Source of the DNA: Streptomyces sp. NBC_01478
Lineage (GTDB): Bacteria > Actinomycetota > Actinomycetes > Streptomycetales > Streptomycetaceae
DNA: 64,000 nt
Direction: 5' to 3'
NCBI RefSeq assembly: GCF_036227225.1
Contig: NZ_CP109444.1
Coordinates: 5,747,501 to 5,811,500, forward strand
Shown piece by piece: positions 1-7,824 of this stretch; the first letter of the stretch is position 1; each line of letters starts with the position of its first letter. The position numbers were made by a program, and so were the translations under genes. The notes under the pieces are model-generated. The model ran no database searches. It was given only the letters and a program-made list of their open reading frames with translations, and was not told where the DNA came from.

Positions 1-559
1 CGGCCACCAGGCCGCCGCGGGCGTAGACCCAGGGGAAGGCCGCGAACGCCTGGCGCTGGTCGGCGTTCCAGCGGTCGTCCATGACCACCTCGTCGCGCTC
101 CTCCAGGCCGGCGAGCACCTCCCGGTAGTGGCTGAAGGGGACCGCCTCGACGTGCTCGACATCGGTCTCGACGGCGTCGTCGTAGCCGATCATCTGGCCC
201 AGGACGCAGACGTTCTGCCCATGGGCGTAATGCCGGTCGTAGAGGTTGTCGAGGAAGTGCGGAGGCAGCACCATGTCCGCGTCCAGGATGAGCGTCACCC
301 GGCCGCGGGCAAGGCGCATGGCGAGGTTCCGGGCCTGGCAGAGGTTCCACTCGTCGCCGGACAGGACCGACACGACGTCGATCCGGTCGGTGAACTCACC
401 GGCCACGGAGACGAACTCCGGCGCGTACTCCATCGCGCCGATCAGGACCTCGAAGTCGGAGCGGTCCATCGTCTGCTCGGCGAGCGCCGAGAGGACGAGA
501 CGGATGTTGTCCAGCCGCTGCTTGTAAGGGATCACGACACTGAACTTCAGATCAGTCAT
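1..559 (-). CDS. Family 2 glycosyltransferase (3' part outside window)
   Basis: This is the first 186 codons of a gene reading leftward out of the window. The N-terminus reads FSVVIPYKQRLDN, then a DEWNLCQARN-like segment and the metal-binding LDADMVLPP motif, the GT-A nucleotide-sugar fold of GT2 enzymes. It is clearly a paralogue of the complete enzyme at 27444-28628, which shares the IPYKQRL, EWNLC and LDAD stretches. The ATG at 559 lies only 21 bp from an operator copy (580-604) shared with the divergent exporter. It probably transfers a sugar or amino-sugar to the cluster product; donor and acceptor cannot be read from the sequence. Confidence 0.85.
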   Translation of the reverse strand, partial: MTDLKFSVVIPYKQRLDNIRLVLSALAEQTMDRSDFEVLIGAMEYAPEFVSVAGEFTDRIDVVSVLSGDEWNLCQARNLAMRLARGRVTLILDADMVLPPHFLDNLYDRHYAHGQNVCVLGQMIGYDDAVETDVEHVEAVPFSHYREVLAGLEERDEVVMDDRWNADQRQAFAAFPWVYARGGLVA

Positions 560-579
560 GCCTGGAGTGTGACTGAATG

Positions 580-604
580 TTGCCCAACTTGGCAATAGTG
601 TGCC
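580..604. promoter_or_regulatory. Cluster operator copy 1 (TTGCCC-AACT-TGGCAA)
   Basis: TTGCCC at 580-585, four bases, TGGCAA at 590-595, then GTGCC at 600-604. This gives alternating half-sites about ten bases apart, the arrangement repeated through the cluster. It lies in the short divergent gap between the glycosyltransferase (start 559) and the exporter (start 656), so it can control both. That the bound regulator is the Xre-TPR protein at 5182-6420 is inferred. Confidence 0.7.
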
Positions 605-655
605 TGAATGGAGTTGTCCGCGTGCCCCGCAGCGAGTCGACGAGCTGGAGACGAC

Positions 656-1930
656 ATGACGAACGCCGAGAACGGCAAGACGGAAGAAGCCGGAGGCAGG
701 GTGGAGACGGCCGTGGAAGGAGGGGAAGGAGGCGCCGCGGGAGCCGCCTCGGGAGCCCCGCGGCTGGTCGGCCTCGCGTCCCGGGGGCCGTTCTTCCTGA
801 CGGGATTCGTCTTCGCGAGCTACTTCGTGCAGATCCCGCTCTGGAAGTCCGACTTCGGGCTCTCGGACGGCCAGTTGGGCATGCTGCTGATGCTGCCCAT
901 CGTCACCGGACTGCTGGCCATGCAGGCGACCGGCGGGCTCGTCGCGCGCTTCGGCAGCTCGCCCGTCGTACGGGCGTCGGCACTCGCGCTGCCGCTCTCC
1001 CTCGTCCTCTTCGTCCCGGCGGGCCGGTCGGGCTCCGTGGTGTGGTTCGGCCTCGCGCTGGCGGTGTTCGGCGCGGCCGACGGTGTCATCGACGTCTCCA
1101 TGAACAGCCACGCCATCGCGGTGGAGAAGACGACGGGCCGCCACATCATGAACAGTTGCCACGCCGCGTGGAGCATCGGCTCCGCGTCGGGGTCGCTGCT
1201 CGGCGGCGCCGCGATCAAGGCCGGCCTCTCCGTCACCGCGCACTACGAGGTCGTGGGCGCCGTCATGGTCGCGCTGGCCCTGGCGGCGGGACGGCATCTG
1301 CTGCCGGCCTCGGCCGACCGGACCGGGCGGCGCACGGCGGCCGGCGGCGACCGAAAGAGCCGCTCCAGCACCTGGACCGGGTGGTCCCCCCGGCTGCTGC
1401 TGCTCGGCGCGACCGGCACGGTCGTCCTGGTGTGCAGCGGCGTCGTCGGCAACTGGGGCGGCATCTACCTGCACGACGGCCTCGGTTCCTCCCTCGCCAC
1501 CGCCTCGCTCGCCTATGTCGCGTTCAGCGCCTGCGAGGCGGGCGGCCGGCTGGTCGGGGACAAGCTGCACGGGCGGTACGGGGCCCGTGCGCTGGTCACC
1601 CGCAGCGGCGCGGTCGCCGTCGGCGGCCTGGCGGTGGTCGTGCTCGCCCCGGGCGCGGCGATCGCCGTCGCGGGCTTCGCCCTGCTCGGCCTCGGGCTCT
1701 CCGTGCTGGTGCCGGTCATCTTCAGCACCGTCGGCCACGGCGGCGAGGACATGGGCACGGCGAGCACGGCGGACGCCCTCGCCAAGATCAACACCATGAC
1801 CTACAGCGGCCTGCTGATCGGCCCGGTCCTCGTCGGCTGGTGCGCGAGCGGCCTGGGCCTGCGAACCACGCTCTGCGGCCTGCTCGTCCTCCTGGCCGCG
1901 ACCCTCGCGGCCGGCCTGCGGAGGGTGTGA
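656..1930 (+). CDS. MFS transporter, probable product exporter
   Basis: A 424-residue integral membrane protein with a polar N-terminal tail of about 50 residues followed by some twelve hydrophobic segments. It resembles MFS permeases of the fucose/YbjJ type (MNSHAIAVE and GGRLVGDKLHGRYG stretches; the latter matches the basic loop after TM8). I chose the ATG at 656 because GGAG lies five bases upstream; the frame stays open to 608 but without a ribosome site there. It is transcribed from the divergent operator region at 580-604. It is one of four MFS genes in the cluster, so export of the product or an intermediate is the likely role. Substrate unknown. Confidence 0.85.
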   Translation: MTNAENGKTEEAGGRVETAVEGGEGGAAGAASGAPRLVGLASRGPFFLTGFVFASYFVQIPLWKSDFGLSDGQLGMLLMLPIVTGLLAMQATGGLVARFGSSPVVRASALALPLSLVLFVPAGRSGSVVWFGLALAVFGAADGVIDVSMNSHAIAVEKTTGRHIMNSCHAAWSIGSASGSLLGGAAIKAGLSVTAHYEVVGAVMVALALAAGRHLLPASADRTGRRTAAGGDRKSRSSTWTGWSPRLLLLGATGTVVLVCSGVVGNWGGIYLHDGLGSSLATASLAYVAFSACEAGGRLVGDKLHGRYGARALVTRSGAVAVGGLAVVVLAPGAAIAVAGFALLGLGLSVLVPVIFSTVGHGGEDMGTASTADALAKINTMTYSGLLIGPVLVGWCASGLGLRTTLCGLLVLLAATLAAGLRRV

Positions 1931-1956
1931 CCCCCGCCCCTCCCGAACCCCGCTTC

Positions 1957-1983
1957 CGCCCCGCCGGCCCGTCCGGCGGGGCG
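1957..1983 (+). terminator. GC-rich hairpin after the exporter gene
   Basis: Arms CGCCCCGCCGG (1957-1967) and CCGGCGGGGCG (1973-1983) are perfect complements around a five-base loop, 27 bases past the exporter stop. There is no U-tract, as is common in streptomycetes. Confidence 0.6.
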
Positions 1984-2400
1984 ATTCCCCTACGGCCGAG
2001 GAGCCCTCCTGTCGGTGGCGGGCGAATCGCGCGGTTCCCGCGACGTTACGAAGACGGCCCGCCCGCCCGCCCGGAAGCAAGGAAGGAGGCCGTGCGGGGC
2101 AGTTCCCGTGCGACCGAGAACCCGCCCGGCGACCGCACGCGCACCACGCGGGTCGCGCAACGCGACGACGACCGCCCGCACCACCCCCGGAAAGAAGCAG
2201 GCCGCGCGAGGCAGTTCACGTACGGCCGAAGACCCGCCCGGCGACCGCAGGCGCACCACGCGGGTCGTGCGAGGCAGTTCCCGTACGGCCAGACCCGCCC
2301 GGCGATCGCGGGCGCACCGCGCGGTTCCGGCAGCGCGTCGACGACGGCCCGCACGCCCCCGGAAAGAAGGAGGTCGTGCGGGCCGTCGTCGCTCGGCGGT
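1984..2400. repeat. Intergenic block of degenerate direct repeats
   Basis: This gap of about 480 bp between convergent genes holds no gene I can support. A unit starting GGCAGTTCCCGTACGGCC and running into CCCGCCCGGCGACCGC recurs near 2099, 2210 and 2273, with a diverged relative near 1981. A second unit ending CCCCCGGAAAGAAG occurs near 2185 and 2356, with a looser form at 2070. All six frames have open stretches here because of the base composition, but none has a convincing start site or recognisable product. It looks like amplified non-coding repeat DNA at the end of the exporter and deacetylase genes. Confidence 0.6.
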
Positions 2401-2409
2401 ACCCGTCGG

Positions 2410-3450
2410 TCAGGCCGCCGAGGCCGCCGCGGGGGCGGGCTCCTCGACGAGGGTGAAGCGGTAACCGCGCTCCAGCAGCCCCTCGATCACGGCCGGGAGT
2501 GCCTCCACCGTCTGGCCGCGGTCGCCTCCGCCGTCGTGCAGCAGGACGACGGAGCCCGGGCGCGCCTGCTCGAGGACGAGGTCCGCGACGGTCCGGGCAC
2601 CCGGCATCGACCAGTCGTCCGGCACCACGTCCCACAGCGCGATCCGCAGCCCCGACTCGGCGAGCCAGTCCAGGACTTGAGGCGTACGGGCCCCGTACGG
2701 CGGCCGGAACAGGGTGGGCGCGGGCACTCCGGCCGCCTCCGTGATCGCCTCCTGGGTGCGTTCGATCTGCTCCCGGAGCTGCGGCCGGGTCAGCTCGGGC
2801 AGGAACGGGTGCGACCAGGTGTGGTTGCCGAACCCGTGTCCCTGTTCCCGCATCCGCACCAGGAGGTCGGGGTGGGCACGGGCGTTCATGCCCACGCAGA
2901 AGAACGTCGCCGGTACGCCGTAGCGTTCGAGGACGTCCAGGACGCGCCCGGTGTTCTCCGGCTGCGGTCCGTCGTCGAAGGTGAGCGCGATCTCCTTGCG
3001 GTCGCGGTCTCGGTGGCTCAGGCACCGGCCCGCGGCGGTCAGCTCCGCGGTCTCGGCCGCCGCGCCGGCGATCCACTCCGCCAGCTCCGGCTCACGGCCG
3101 GTCTGGGTGCCCCGCGCACGCTCCAGGTGGGCCAGCGCGGACGGGGCCCGGGCGGCGGCCCGGGCGATCTCGGCGGCGGGCACCGAGCCGAACCCCGGCC
3201 GCGGCGGCAGCAGGTGCGGGTCCGCCCGGTGGACGGCGAGGCCCGCGGCCATCAGGCGGCCGTCGAGGATGCCGTTGGTGCTCTCCACCACGGCGACCAG
3301 CGGCTGCCCGGACAGCCCGCGCAGCCGGCCGATCAGCTCCGGCACCCGGTCGGCGCCGAACCGCGCCGGTGGCACGGCGGGCCGGCCCGCCTCGTCGACC
3401 ACGTCGACCTCGTATCCGTCGCCGTCCCACGCAATTCCCGCATACAACAT
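2410..3450 (-). CDS. Polysaccharide deacetylase fused to an IS110-like RuvC-fold domain
   Basis: 346 residues with two parts. Residues about 150-335 form a NodB/CE4 deacetylase with all five motifs: TFDDGP, NHTWSHP, RPPYG, DVVPDDW and LLHDGG, so the metal-binding Asp-His-His and the catalytic Asp are present. Residues 1-125 resemble the N-terminal DEDD (RuvC-like) domain of IS110-family transposases: YAGIAWDGDGYEVDVVDEAG, then VAVVEST and MAAGLAV. The first catalytic Asp (GIDW in the family) is Ala here, and the DPADA-type motif is degraded, so nuclease activity is unlikely. The start has GAGGAG seven bases upstream. It follows the PhyH gene by 33 bp, probably in one operon. It likely N-deacetylates an N-acetyl sugar in the product; the role of the N-terminal domain is unknown. 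Confidence 0.85.
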   Translation of the reverse strand: MLYAGIAWDGDGYEVDVVDEAGRPAVPPARFGADRVPELIGRLRGLSGQPLVAVVESTNGILDGRLMAAGLAVHRADPHLLPPRPGFGSVPAAEIARAAARAPSALAHLERARGTQTGREPELAEWIAGAAAETAELTAAGRCLSHRDRDRKEIALTFDDGPQPENTGRVLDVLERYGVPATFFCVGMNARAHPDLLVRMREQGHGFGNHTWSHPFLPELTRPQLREQIERTQEAITEAAGVPAPTLFRPPYGARTPQVLDWLAESGLRIALWDVVPDDWSMPGARTVADLVLEQARPGSVVLLHDGGGDRGQTVEALPAVIEGLLERGYRFTLVEEPAPAAASAA

Positions 3451-3483
3451 GACAGCACTCCTCGGGTTGGGGGCGGGCGCCGC

Positions 3484-4296
3484 TCAGGCGGGGTGGACGT
3501 ACTCCGCGAAGTGGCGCGCGTCGAACAGCTCCGGCCAGGTGCCGTGGTCGAGGCCCAGCTCCTGCGCGCGCCGCAGCAGGTGCCGCCAGTACGGCTTCAC
3601 CGGCAGCCAGGCCGGACCGACCTGGCAGTACGAGGCGTCGACGAAGTAGCGGTCCTTGCCGCGCTGTCCGCCGGGCAGCGCGCGGCGGGCGTGGAACAGG
3701 GCGGAGTGCAGCACGACGGTGGAGCCCGGCGGCAGGTGGTCGATGACGACCTCGCCGGGCAGCTCGGCGGTGCCCAGCCCGGCGCGGGCGTCCTTCTCGG
3801 CCACCTCCAGGTGCGAGCCGGGCAGCACGACGAGCGAGGAGGTGCCGGCGTCGAGGCCGTCCAGGTAGTGCAGCGCGTGGATCATCGCGTGGGCGCGGTC
3901 GGTCTGCGGCCGCTGTTCGTAGTCGTGGTGCCAGGGCTTGCCCGGGACGTCCGGGCGCTGCCGGTCGCTGTGCAGGTGGTGGAAGACGAAGTCGGGGCCC
4001 ATCAGCGCGCTGAGCAGGTGGAGCAGCGGCTCGTGGCCGATGAGTTCGCCGTGGGCCGGGAGCTCCAGCTCCATCACGGGCGGAACCCCGTTGACGTCCG
4101 GGTCCAGGCACGAGGCGATCGACCGCGCGCGCAGCCCCGTGTCCACCCAGCGGTCGGCCTCGCCGCGCAGCCGCGACACCAGGTCGGTGGGGAGGAAGCC
4201 GGGCAGGATCAGATATCCGAGCCGGGCGAACCGGTCGAGCTGCTCGGGGCTCGGCCGGAGGGCCGGTTCGGTGGTGAGCGTGAGGTGCGGAGTCAT
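3484..4296 (-). CDS. PhyH-family Fe(II)/2-oxoglutarate dioxygenase
   Basis: 270 residues of the phytanoyl-CoA dioxygenase family. The iron ligands appear as WHHDYEQ (HxD near residues 123-125) and the distal His in LHSALFHARR (about 202), with the 2-oxoglutarate Arg in GKDRYFVD (about 216). Such enzymes hydroxylate, desaturate or halogenate small molecules; the HxD here argues against a halogenase. I prefer the ATG at 4296 because GGAG lies nine bases upstream; an in-frame ATG at 4311 has no ribosome site. It is first of a two-gene leftward unit with the deacetylase, some 270 bp downstream of an operator-like palindrome at 4562-4578. Confidence 0.85.
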   Translation of the reverse strand: MTPHLTLTTEPALRPSPEQLDRFARLGYLILPGFLPTDLVSRLRGEADRWVDTGLRARSIASCLDPDVNGVPPVMELELPAHGELIGHEPLLHLLSALMGPDFVFHHLHSDRQRPDVPGKPWHHDYEQRPQTDRAHAMIHALHYLDGLDAGTSSLVVLPGSHLEVAEKDARAGLGTAELPGEVVIDHLPPGSTVVLHSALFHARRALPGGQRGKDRYFVDASYCQVGPAWLPVKPYWRHLLRRAQELGLDHGTWPELFDARHFAEYVHPA

Positions 4297-4712
4297 GACA
4301 AAGCGCTCCATTCTCGCTGGGGTGGGATGGGTGGGGCACGGCGCGAGGCGGGCGGGAACCCCGTGGAGGGCACGGACGGCATGGACGGCGTCCGGACGCG
4401 CCTCGGCGCACGGGTCACGAAGTCCGGGTCATGGTCCGGATCACGAGGTCCGGGTCACACCGCGGAAGACAGGAAGCCGGCCGTCACGGGAACGGGACAC
4501 CGAGGCGGCCGCGGAGAACTGCGCACACGGGGCGTCAAAGGAAAGGGGGACGGCCCACAACTTGGCAATATGTGCCAAACGGTCGGACAACCAGTCGTGC
4601 GGGTGCCACCGAGGGGACTCGGTGCCGCCCGACAGGGCAGGTGGGACAGGTGGGGCACCGCAGCGCGTGTGCCGCGGCTGCGGGTGGGACGGCACAACCG
4701 CTTCCAGCCTGG
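4297..4712. other. Intergenic region with a short direct repeat; no gene seen
   Basis: This stretch of about 415 bp lies between the peptide gene and the PhyH gene, both leftward. It holds the operator-like palindrome at 4562-4578 and a direct repeat of 18 bases (4414-4431 and 4440-4457, consensus RTCACGARGTCCGGGTCA, period 26). A long untranslated leader for the PhyH operon is the simplest reading. I find no ORF with a ribosome site. Confidence 0.4.
4562..4578. promoter_or_regulatory. Cluster operator-like palindrome (TTGGCA-N5-TGCCAA)
   Basis: A perfect inverted repeat, TTGGCA-ATATG-TGCCAA. It shares the ACTTGGCAATA stretch with the copy at 587-597, but its outer half-site is poor compared with the others. 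It is the only copy upstream of the PhyH-deacetylase unit and the only one not between divergent genes. Confidence 0.5.
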
Positions 4713-4865
4713 TTACGGCCAGTCGATCCCGCCGTCGGAAGCGGTGGCGACGGCCGCGTTCTGATGCTTGGGCCAGTCGATGTTCTGTTGCCCGGAAGCG
4801 ATCAGGGCACTCAGGGCCAGGACGGAGAAGATCGCGGTGGATGCCGCGCAGACTCGCCTCAACAT
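4713..4865 (-). CDS. Small secreted peptide, candidate pheromone precursor
   Basis: 50 residues. A basic start (MLRRVC) leads into a hydrophobic stretch (about 9-22) and a plausible signal peptidase site after ASG at residue 25, leaving a 25-residue tail from QQN. The tail contains NIDWP and ends in GGIDWP, so the tetrapeptide IDWP occurs twice, once exactly at the C-terminus. The Cys at residue 6 is not in a lipobox. The ribosome site is GGAG, six bases before the ATG. The gene is divergent from the Xre-TPR regulator, with operator half-sites in the 316-bp gap. Secreted precursor peptides beside a TPR receptor are the hallmark of RRNPP signalling, so a pheromone role is inferred. It could instead be an unrelated small exported peptide. 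Confidence 0.7.
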   Translation of the reverse strand: MLRRVCAASTAIFSVLALSALIASGQQNIDWPKHQNAAVATASDGGIDWP

Positions 4866-4957
4866 GGTCGTCTCCATTCAAAAAGATGCAGGTGAACGAG
4901 GCTCCAGGGATCCGATTCCCCGAAACGACCTCTAACGTAGCCCCGCCCGCTCAAGAG

Positions 4958-5051
4958 TGGCAATATCTTGCCTCACGTTGGCAAGTAAGCGCTTGTCAGC
5001 GAGGAGAAGCAGGGCGATCGGTTGACAACCCGGGTGGGCAAGTTACTTGCC
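4958..5051. promoter_or_regulatory. Operator cluster between peptide and regulator genes
   Basis: Two groups of half-sites. At 4958-4984 the order is TGGCAA-TATC-TTGCCT-CACGT-TGGCAA, alternating as elsewhere but with one five-base spacer. At 5037-5051 GGCAAGT-T-ACTTGCC is a perfect 7+1+7 palindrome. The first group lies 93 bp before the peptide start, and the second overlaps the regulator's promoter. This fits autoregulation and coupled control of signal and receptor. Confidence 0.7.
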
Positions 5052-5075
5052 AGGCGGGTTCGTTTTTCCTAAACT
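5047..5075 (+). promoter_or_regulatory. Promoter of the Xre-TPR regulator
   Basis: TTGCCA (5047-5052) as -35 and TAAACT (5070-5075) as -10 with a 17-base spacer. The -35 box is part of the palindromic operator at 5037-5051, so binding there should block the promoter. A TTGACA at 5022-5027 has no matching -10. Confidence 0.6.
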
Positions 5076-5181
5076 GAAGGCACACAACGCCTTCGGTTGG
5101 TCGGCTCCCGCCGGGGCATCACGGAGGGGGCCGAGCGGTGTACTGTCACCGCATTCCGCGCATCTGAAGAGTGAGATTCAT

Positions 5182-6420
5182 ATGCTTGAACAGCCAGCTT
5201 TCGGACGACGCCTCAAGGAACTGCGCGTCGAGCGCAGTCTTTCGCAGGCCGCACTGGCCGGCAAAGAGATCTCCACCGGTTACCTGTCACGCCTCGAGTC
5301 GGGCGCGAGGCAACCCACCGAGCGCGTGGTCAACCACCTCGTCCGGATCCTCGGAGTCGAGCGGTCGGCCTTTGACACACCGCCCAGCGGTGGCTCCCTG
5401 GCCCAGGCGCTCTCCCTTGCCACCTCCGCAGAGGGCGACCAGGGCAGCGAGAACCTCATCGCCGTCCTCGCCCAGGTGCGGGAGGAGAGCCCGTTCCTGC
5501 GCTGGCAGGCCCTGTGGCACATCTCCCGGTACTGGCAGCGGCGCGGCGAACGGGCCGAGGAACAGGCGTGCCTGGAGGACATGGTCCGGGTGGCCGACGA
5601 ACTCTCGCTGCCCGAACTCCAGTGCAGGGCCCGCTTCCAGCTCGCCCGTTCGCTGCGGTCGACGGGTGAGGTGTCGCGGGCGCTCGACCTCGCGCTCAAC
5701 GCCTACCAACTGGCCAAGGACGCCGCGCTCGACCTGCCCGACACCGGCGGCGCGCTGCTCACGCTCGTCTCCGTGGAGGCCGAGGCGGGGCGGCTGCCCG
5801 ATGCCCGGGCGCACGTCGACGAACTGGTCGACCTGGTGGCGGGACGGTCCGACACCCTGGCCGCCGAGGCACTGTGGTCGGCCGCCACCGTGCGGTTCCG
5901 GCAGGGCGACCACGAGGGCGCCCGCATCTGCCTGGAGCGGGCCATGAAGGAGCTGGACAGCAGCGTCGACCTGACGCTGTGGACGCGGCTGAGGCTGGCC
6001 GCCGCGTCCCTGTACCTGCAGAGCACCCCGCCGCAGACCGAGCGCGGCCGGGAGTGTCTCCAGGAGGCGGCCAGCGCCCTCACGCTCATCGGCACCCCGG
6101 TGCTCGACCAGGAACTGCTCACCCTCCAGACCCAGCTCGCCTTCCACGAGGGCCGCTACGCGGACGCACGGCGGCTGTACGACGAGCTGAACCGCGACGA
6201 GCTGCGGCTGACCTACCGGGACCAGGTGCGGCTGCACATCCTCGACAGCCGGCTGATGATCCTGGAGGGCCGCGAGCAGGAGGGCATCCGCCTCCTGAAG
6301 GACCTCGGCGAGCAGGCCCAGCAGCAGTCCAACATCGACCTGGCCGCCGAGATCTGGCGGATCCTCGCCGAATGCCTGGAGGACGTGGGCCGGCGCAGGA
6401 CGGCGGCGGAAGGGGCGTAG
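5182..6420 (+). CDS. Xre-family HTH regulator with TPR-like region (RRNPP-like), likely cluster regulator
   Basis: 412 residues. An Xre/HTH_3 domain at about 8-65 (FGRRLKELRVERSLSQAALA, then STGYLSRLESGARQP) is followed by some 340 residues of helical repeats in the style of TPRs (for example EEQACLEDMVRVADEL, GEVSRALDLALNAYQLA, EGRYADARRLYDELN). HTH plus C-terminal TPR is the architecture of peptide-sensing RRNPP regulators such as PlcR and NprR. The ATG at 5182 starts exactly at the HTH domain; the frame is open from 5047 but that part holds promoter elements. A divergent small secreted peptide and recurring operator sites across the cluster make it the best candidate for the pathway regulator. 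Direct peptide binding is inference. Confidence 0.85.
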   Translation: MLEQPAFGRRLKELRVERSLSQAALAGKEISTGYLSRLESGARQPTERVVNHLVRILGVERSAFDTPPSGGSLAQALSLATSAEGDQGSENLIAVLAQVREESPFLRWQALWHISRYWQRRGERAEEQACLEDMVRVADELSLPELQCRARFQLARSLRSTGEVSRALDLALNAYQLAKDAALDLPDTGGALLTLVSVEAEAGRLPDARAHVDELVDLVAGRSDTLAAEALWSAATVRFRQGDHEGARICLERAMKELDSSVDLTLWTRLRLAAASLYLQSTPPQTERGRECLQEAASALTLIGTPVLDQELLTLQTQLAFHEGRYADARRLYDELNRDELRLTYRDQVRLHILDSRLMILEGREQEGIRLLKDLGEQAQQQSNIDLAAEIWRILAECLEDVGRRRTAAEGA

Positions 6421-6483
6421 GGCGACACCGGTACGGCCACTCGCCTACACAACTGCCCAACTGCCCAACCGGACAACGATGTT

Positions 6484-6513
6484 GACGGCCCGTCAGGTTT
6501 CTGGCGGGCCGTC
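6484..6513. terminator. Bidirectional hairpin terminator
   Basis: Arms GACGGCCCGTCAG (6484-6496) and CTGGCGGGCCGTC (6501-6513) pair over 13 bases with one mismatch, with a GTTT loop. It sits between the convergent regulator gene and the ATP-grasp gene. Confidence 0.7.
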
Positions 6514-6531
6514 TTGGTTGTCGTCGCCGGA

Positions 6532-7824
6532 TCAGCGGCCGGCCAGGGCCCGTCCCGTGTCGGCCGGCAGTGCGCCGGTCTGCTCCGCCGGGGCGGTCCG
6601 GAACCGTACCGAGTCCGCCAGTCGTGCCGCGGTCTCGCGGGCCGCCTCCGGTGTGGGTGCGCCGACCACGACGTAGCCCGCGCGGTCGCCGGACTGGCGT
6701 ACCGGGGAGATCACGTCGCCGGGTGCGACGGTCAGCTCGGCGTGCAGGACGGACGGATGGGCGAGGAGTTCGTCCCAGCCGTCGACGGCGGTCAGCCGGC
6801 CGGGCGGTGCCACCAGGAAGCGGACCGCCGCGCCCCGGGTCGCGGTGGTGGCCGGGGGCCGCGGGCCGCGCCGGCCGAGGGCGTCGTCGTAGAGGAGGCC
6901 GAAGAGTTCCAGGCCCGGGATGGCATGGGTGAGGAGTCGGTGCAGCCAGTCGCCGCCGGGGCGGGCGTGGATCTCGCCCAGGACGACGCCGGCTCCGGTG
7001 AGCCACAGTTCGGCGTGGAACACCCCGAACCGCAGGCCGAGTGCCGTGAGGGCGGCCGTGACTTGGCGGTCGATCTCCGCTCGGGTGTCCTGCGGGAGCG
7101 GGGCCGGCAGGACGTGGCCGATCTCCACGAAGTGCGGCGGCGGCAGCACCTCCTTCTCCGTCACCGCGAGGACCTTCGGCCCGGTGGAGAGGATGACGCC
7201 CTCCACGCTGTACTCGGGTCCCTCGACGAACTCCTCCACGAGGAACAGGTCGGGGTCCGGGAGTCCGGCCAGCGCCGCCGGCAGATCGTCCGGGCCCAGC
7301 ACCTTGCGTACGCCGATGCTCGCCATGCCGTCACGGGGTTTGACCACCCAGGGTCCCCGGGACCGCCGCAGGAACGCCGCCGCTTCCAGGGCCGAGGTGC
7401 ACAGCCGCACCGCGGGCTGGCGGAATCCGGCGGCGGCCAGGGCGGCCCGGCAGGCGTCCTTGTTGCGGGTGAGCCGGACCGCCTCGGGCGGGTTGCCCGG
7501 CACCCCCAGATACGCCCCGGACCGGGCGACCGCTTCCTGCACGCTGTCGCGCAGCCCGAGCACCAGGTCGTAGCGCACCCCCTCGGCCCGCCGCTCGGCC
7601 AGCCAGGGCTCGCACAGCTCCGGGTCGTCCGGGTCGTGCGCGAAGACCGCGTCGGCCAGCGCGCCGACCCCGGCCGTGCGCGCGAGCGCCGACCGCGTCT
7701 GGGTCAGATGGACGCGGATGCCCCGCGCCCGCGCCTCCTCGATCGCGAGCGTCACGATGTCGACGCTGGAGGGCAGCGGGTTCGCCCCGCCGACCAGCAG
7801 CAACGACGGGCCGGCGGGGGTCAC
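6532..7824 (-). CDS. ATP-grasp ligase
   Basis: 430 residues. The ATP-grasp core appears as WVVKPRDGMASIGVRKV, VEEFVEGPEYSVEG and GEIHARPGGD, which provide the nucleotide Lys and the acidic and Asn/Arg metal site. The N-terminal third is a pre-ATP-grasp Rossmann-like domain (LLVGGANPLP). Enzymes of this type activate a carboxylate as acyl phosphate and join it to an amine, as in dapdiamide or carnosine synthesis. The GTG start at 7824 overlaps the esterase stop by GTGA, so translation is coupled. It is last of six genes in the leftward NRPS operon and a candidate for peptide-type bond formation outside the NRPS. Substrates unknown. Confidence 0.9.
   Translation of the reverse strand: MTPAGPSLLLVGGANPLPSSVDIVTLAIEEARARGIRVHLTQTRSALARTAGVGALADAVFAHDPDDPELCEPWLAERRAEGVRYDLVLGLRDSVQEAVARSGAYLGVPGNPPEAVRLTRNKDACRAALAAAGFRQPAVRLCTSALEAAAFLRRSRGPWVVKPRDGMASIGVRKVLGPDDLPAALAGLPDPDLFLVEEFVEGPEYSVEGVILSTGPKVLAVTEKEVLPPPHFVEIGHVLPAPLPQDTRAEIDRQVTAALTALGLRFGVFHAELWLTGAGVVLGEIHARPGGDWLHRLLTHAIPGLELFGLLYDDALGRRGPRPPATTATRGAAVRFLVAPPGRLTAVDGWDELLAHPSVLHAELTVAPGDVISPVRQSGDRAGYVVVGAPTPEAARETAARLADSVRFRTAPAEQTGALPADTGRALAGR

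Noticed and set aside
2410..3450. Intact IS110 insertion sequence
   Set aside because: Only the N-terminal domain pattern is present, with a lost catalytic Asp and no C-terminal transposase domain or element ends.
577..4764. A 1395-codon open frame on the + strand
   Set aside because: It lies across the exporter, deacetylase and PhyH genes in wrong frames, is Arg/Pro/Gly-rich and has no domain. It is a shadow produced by high GC.
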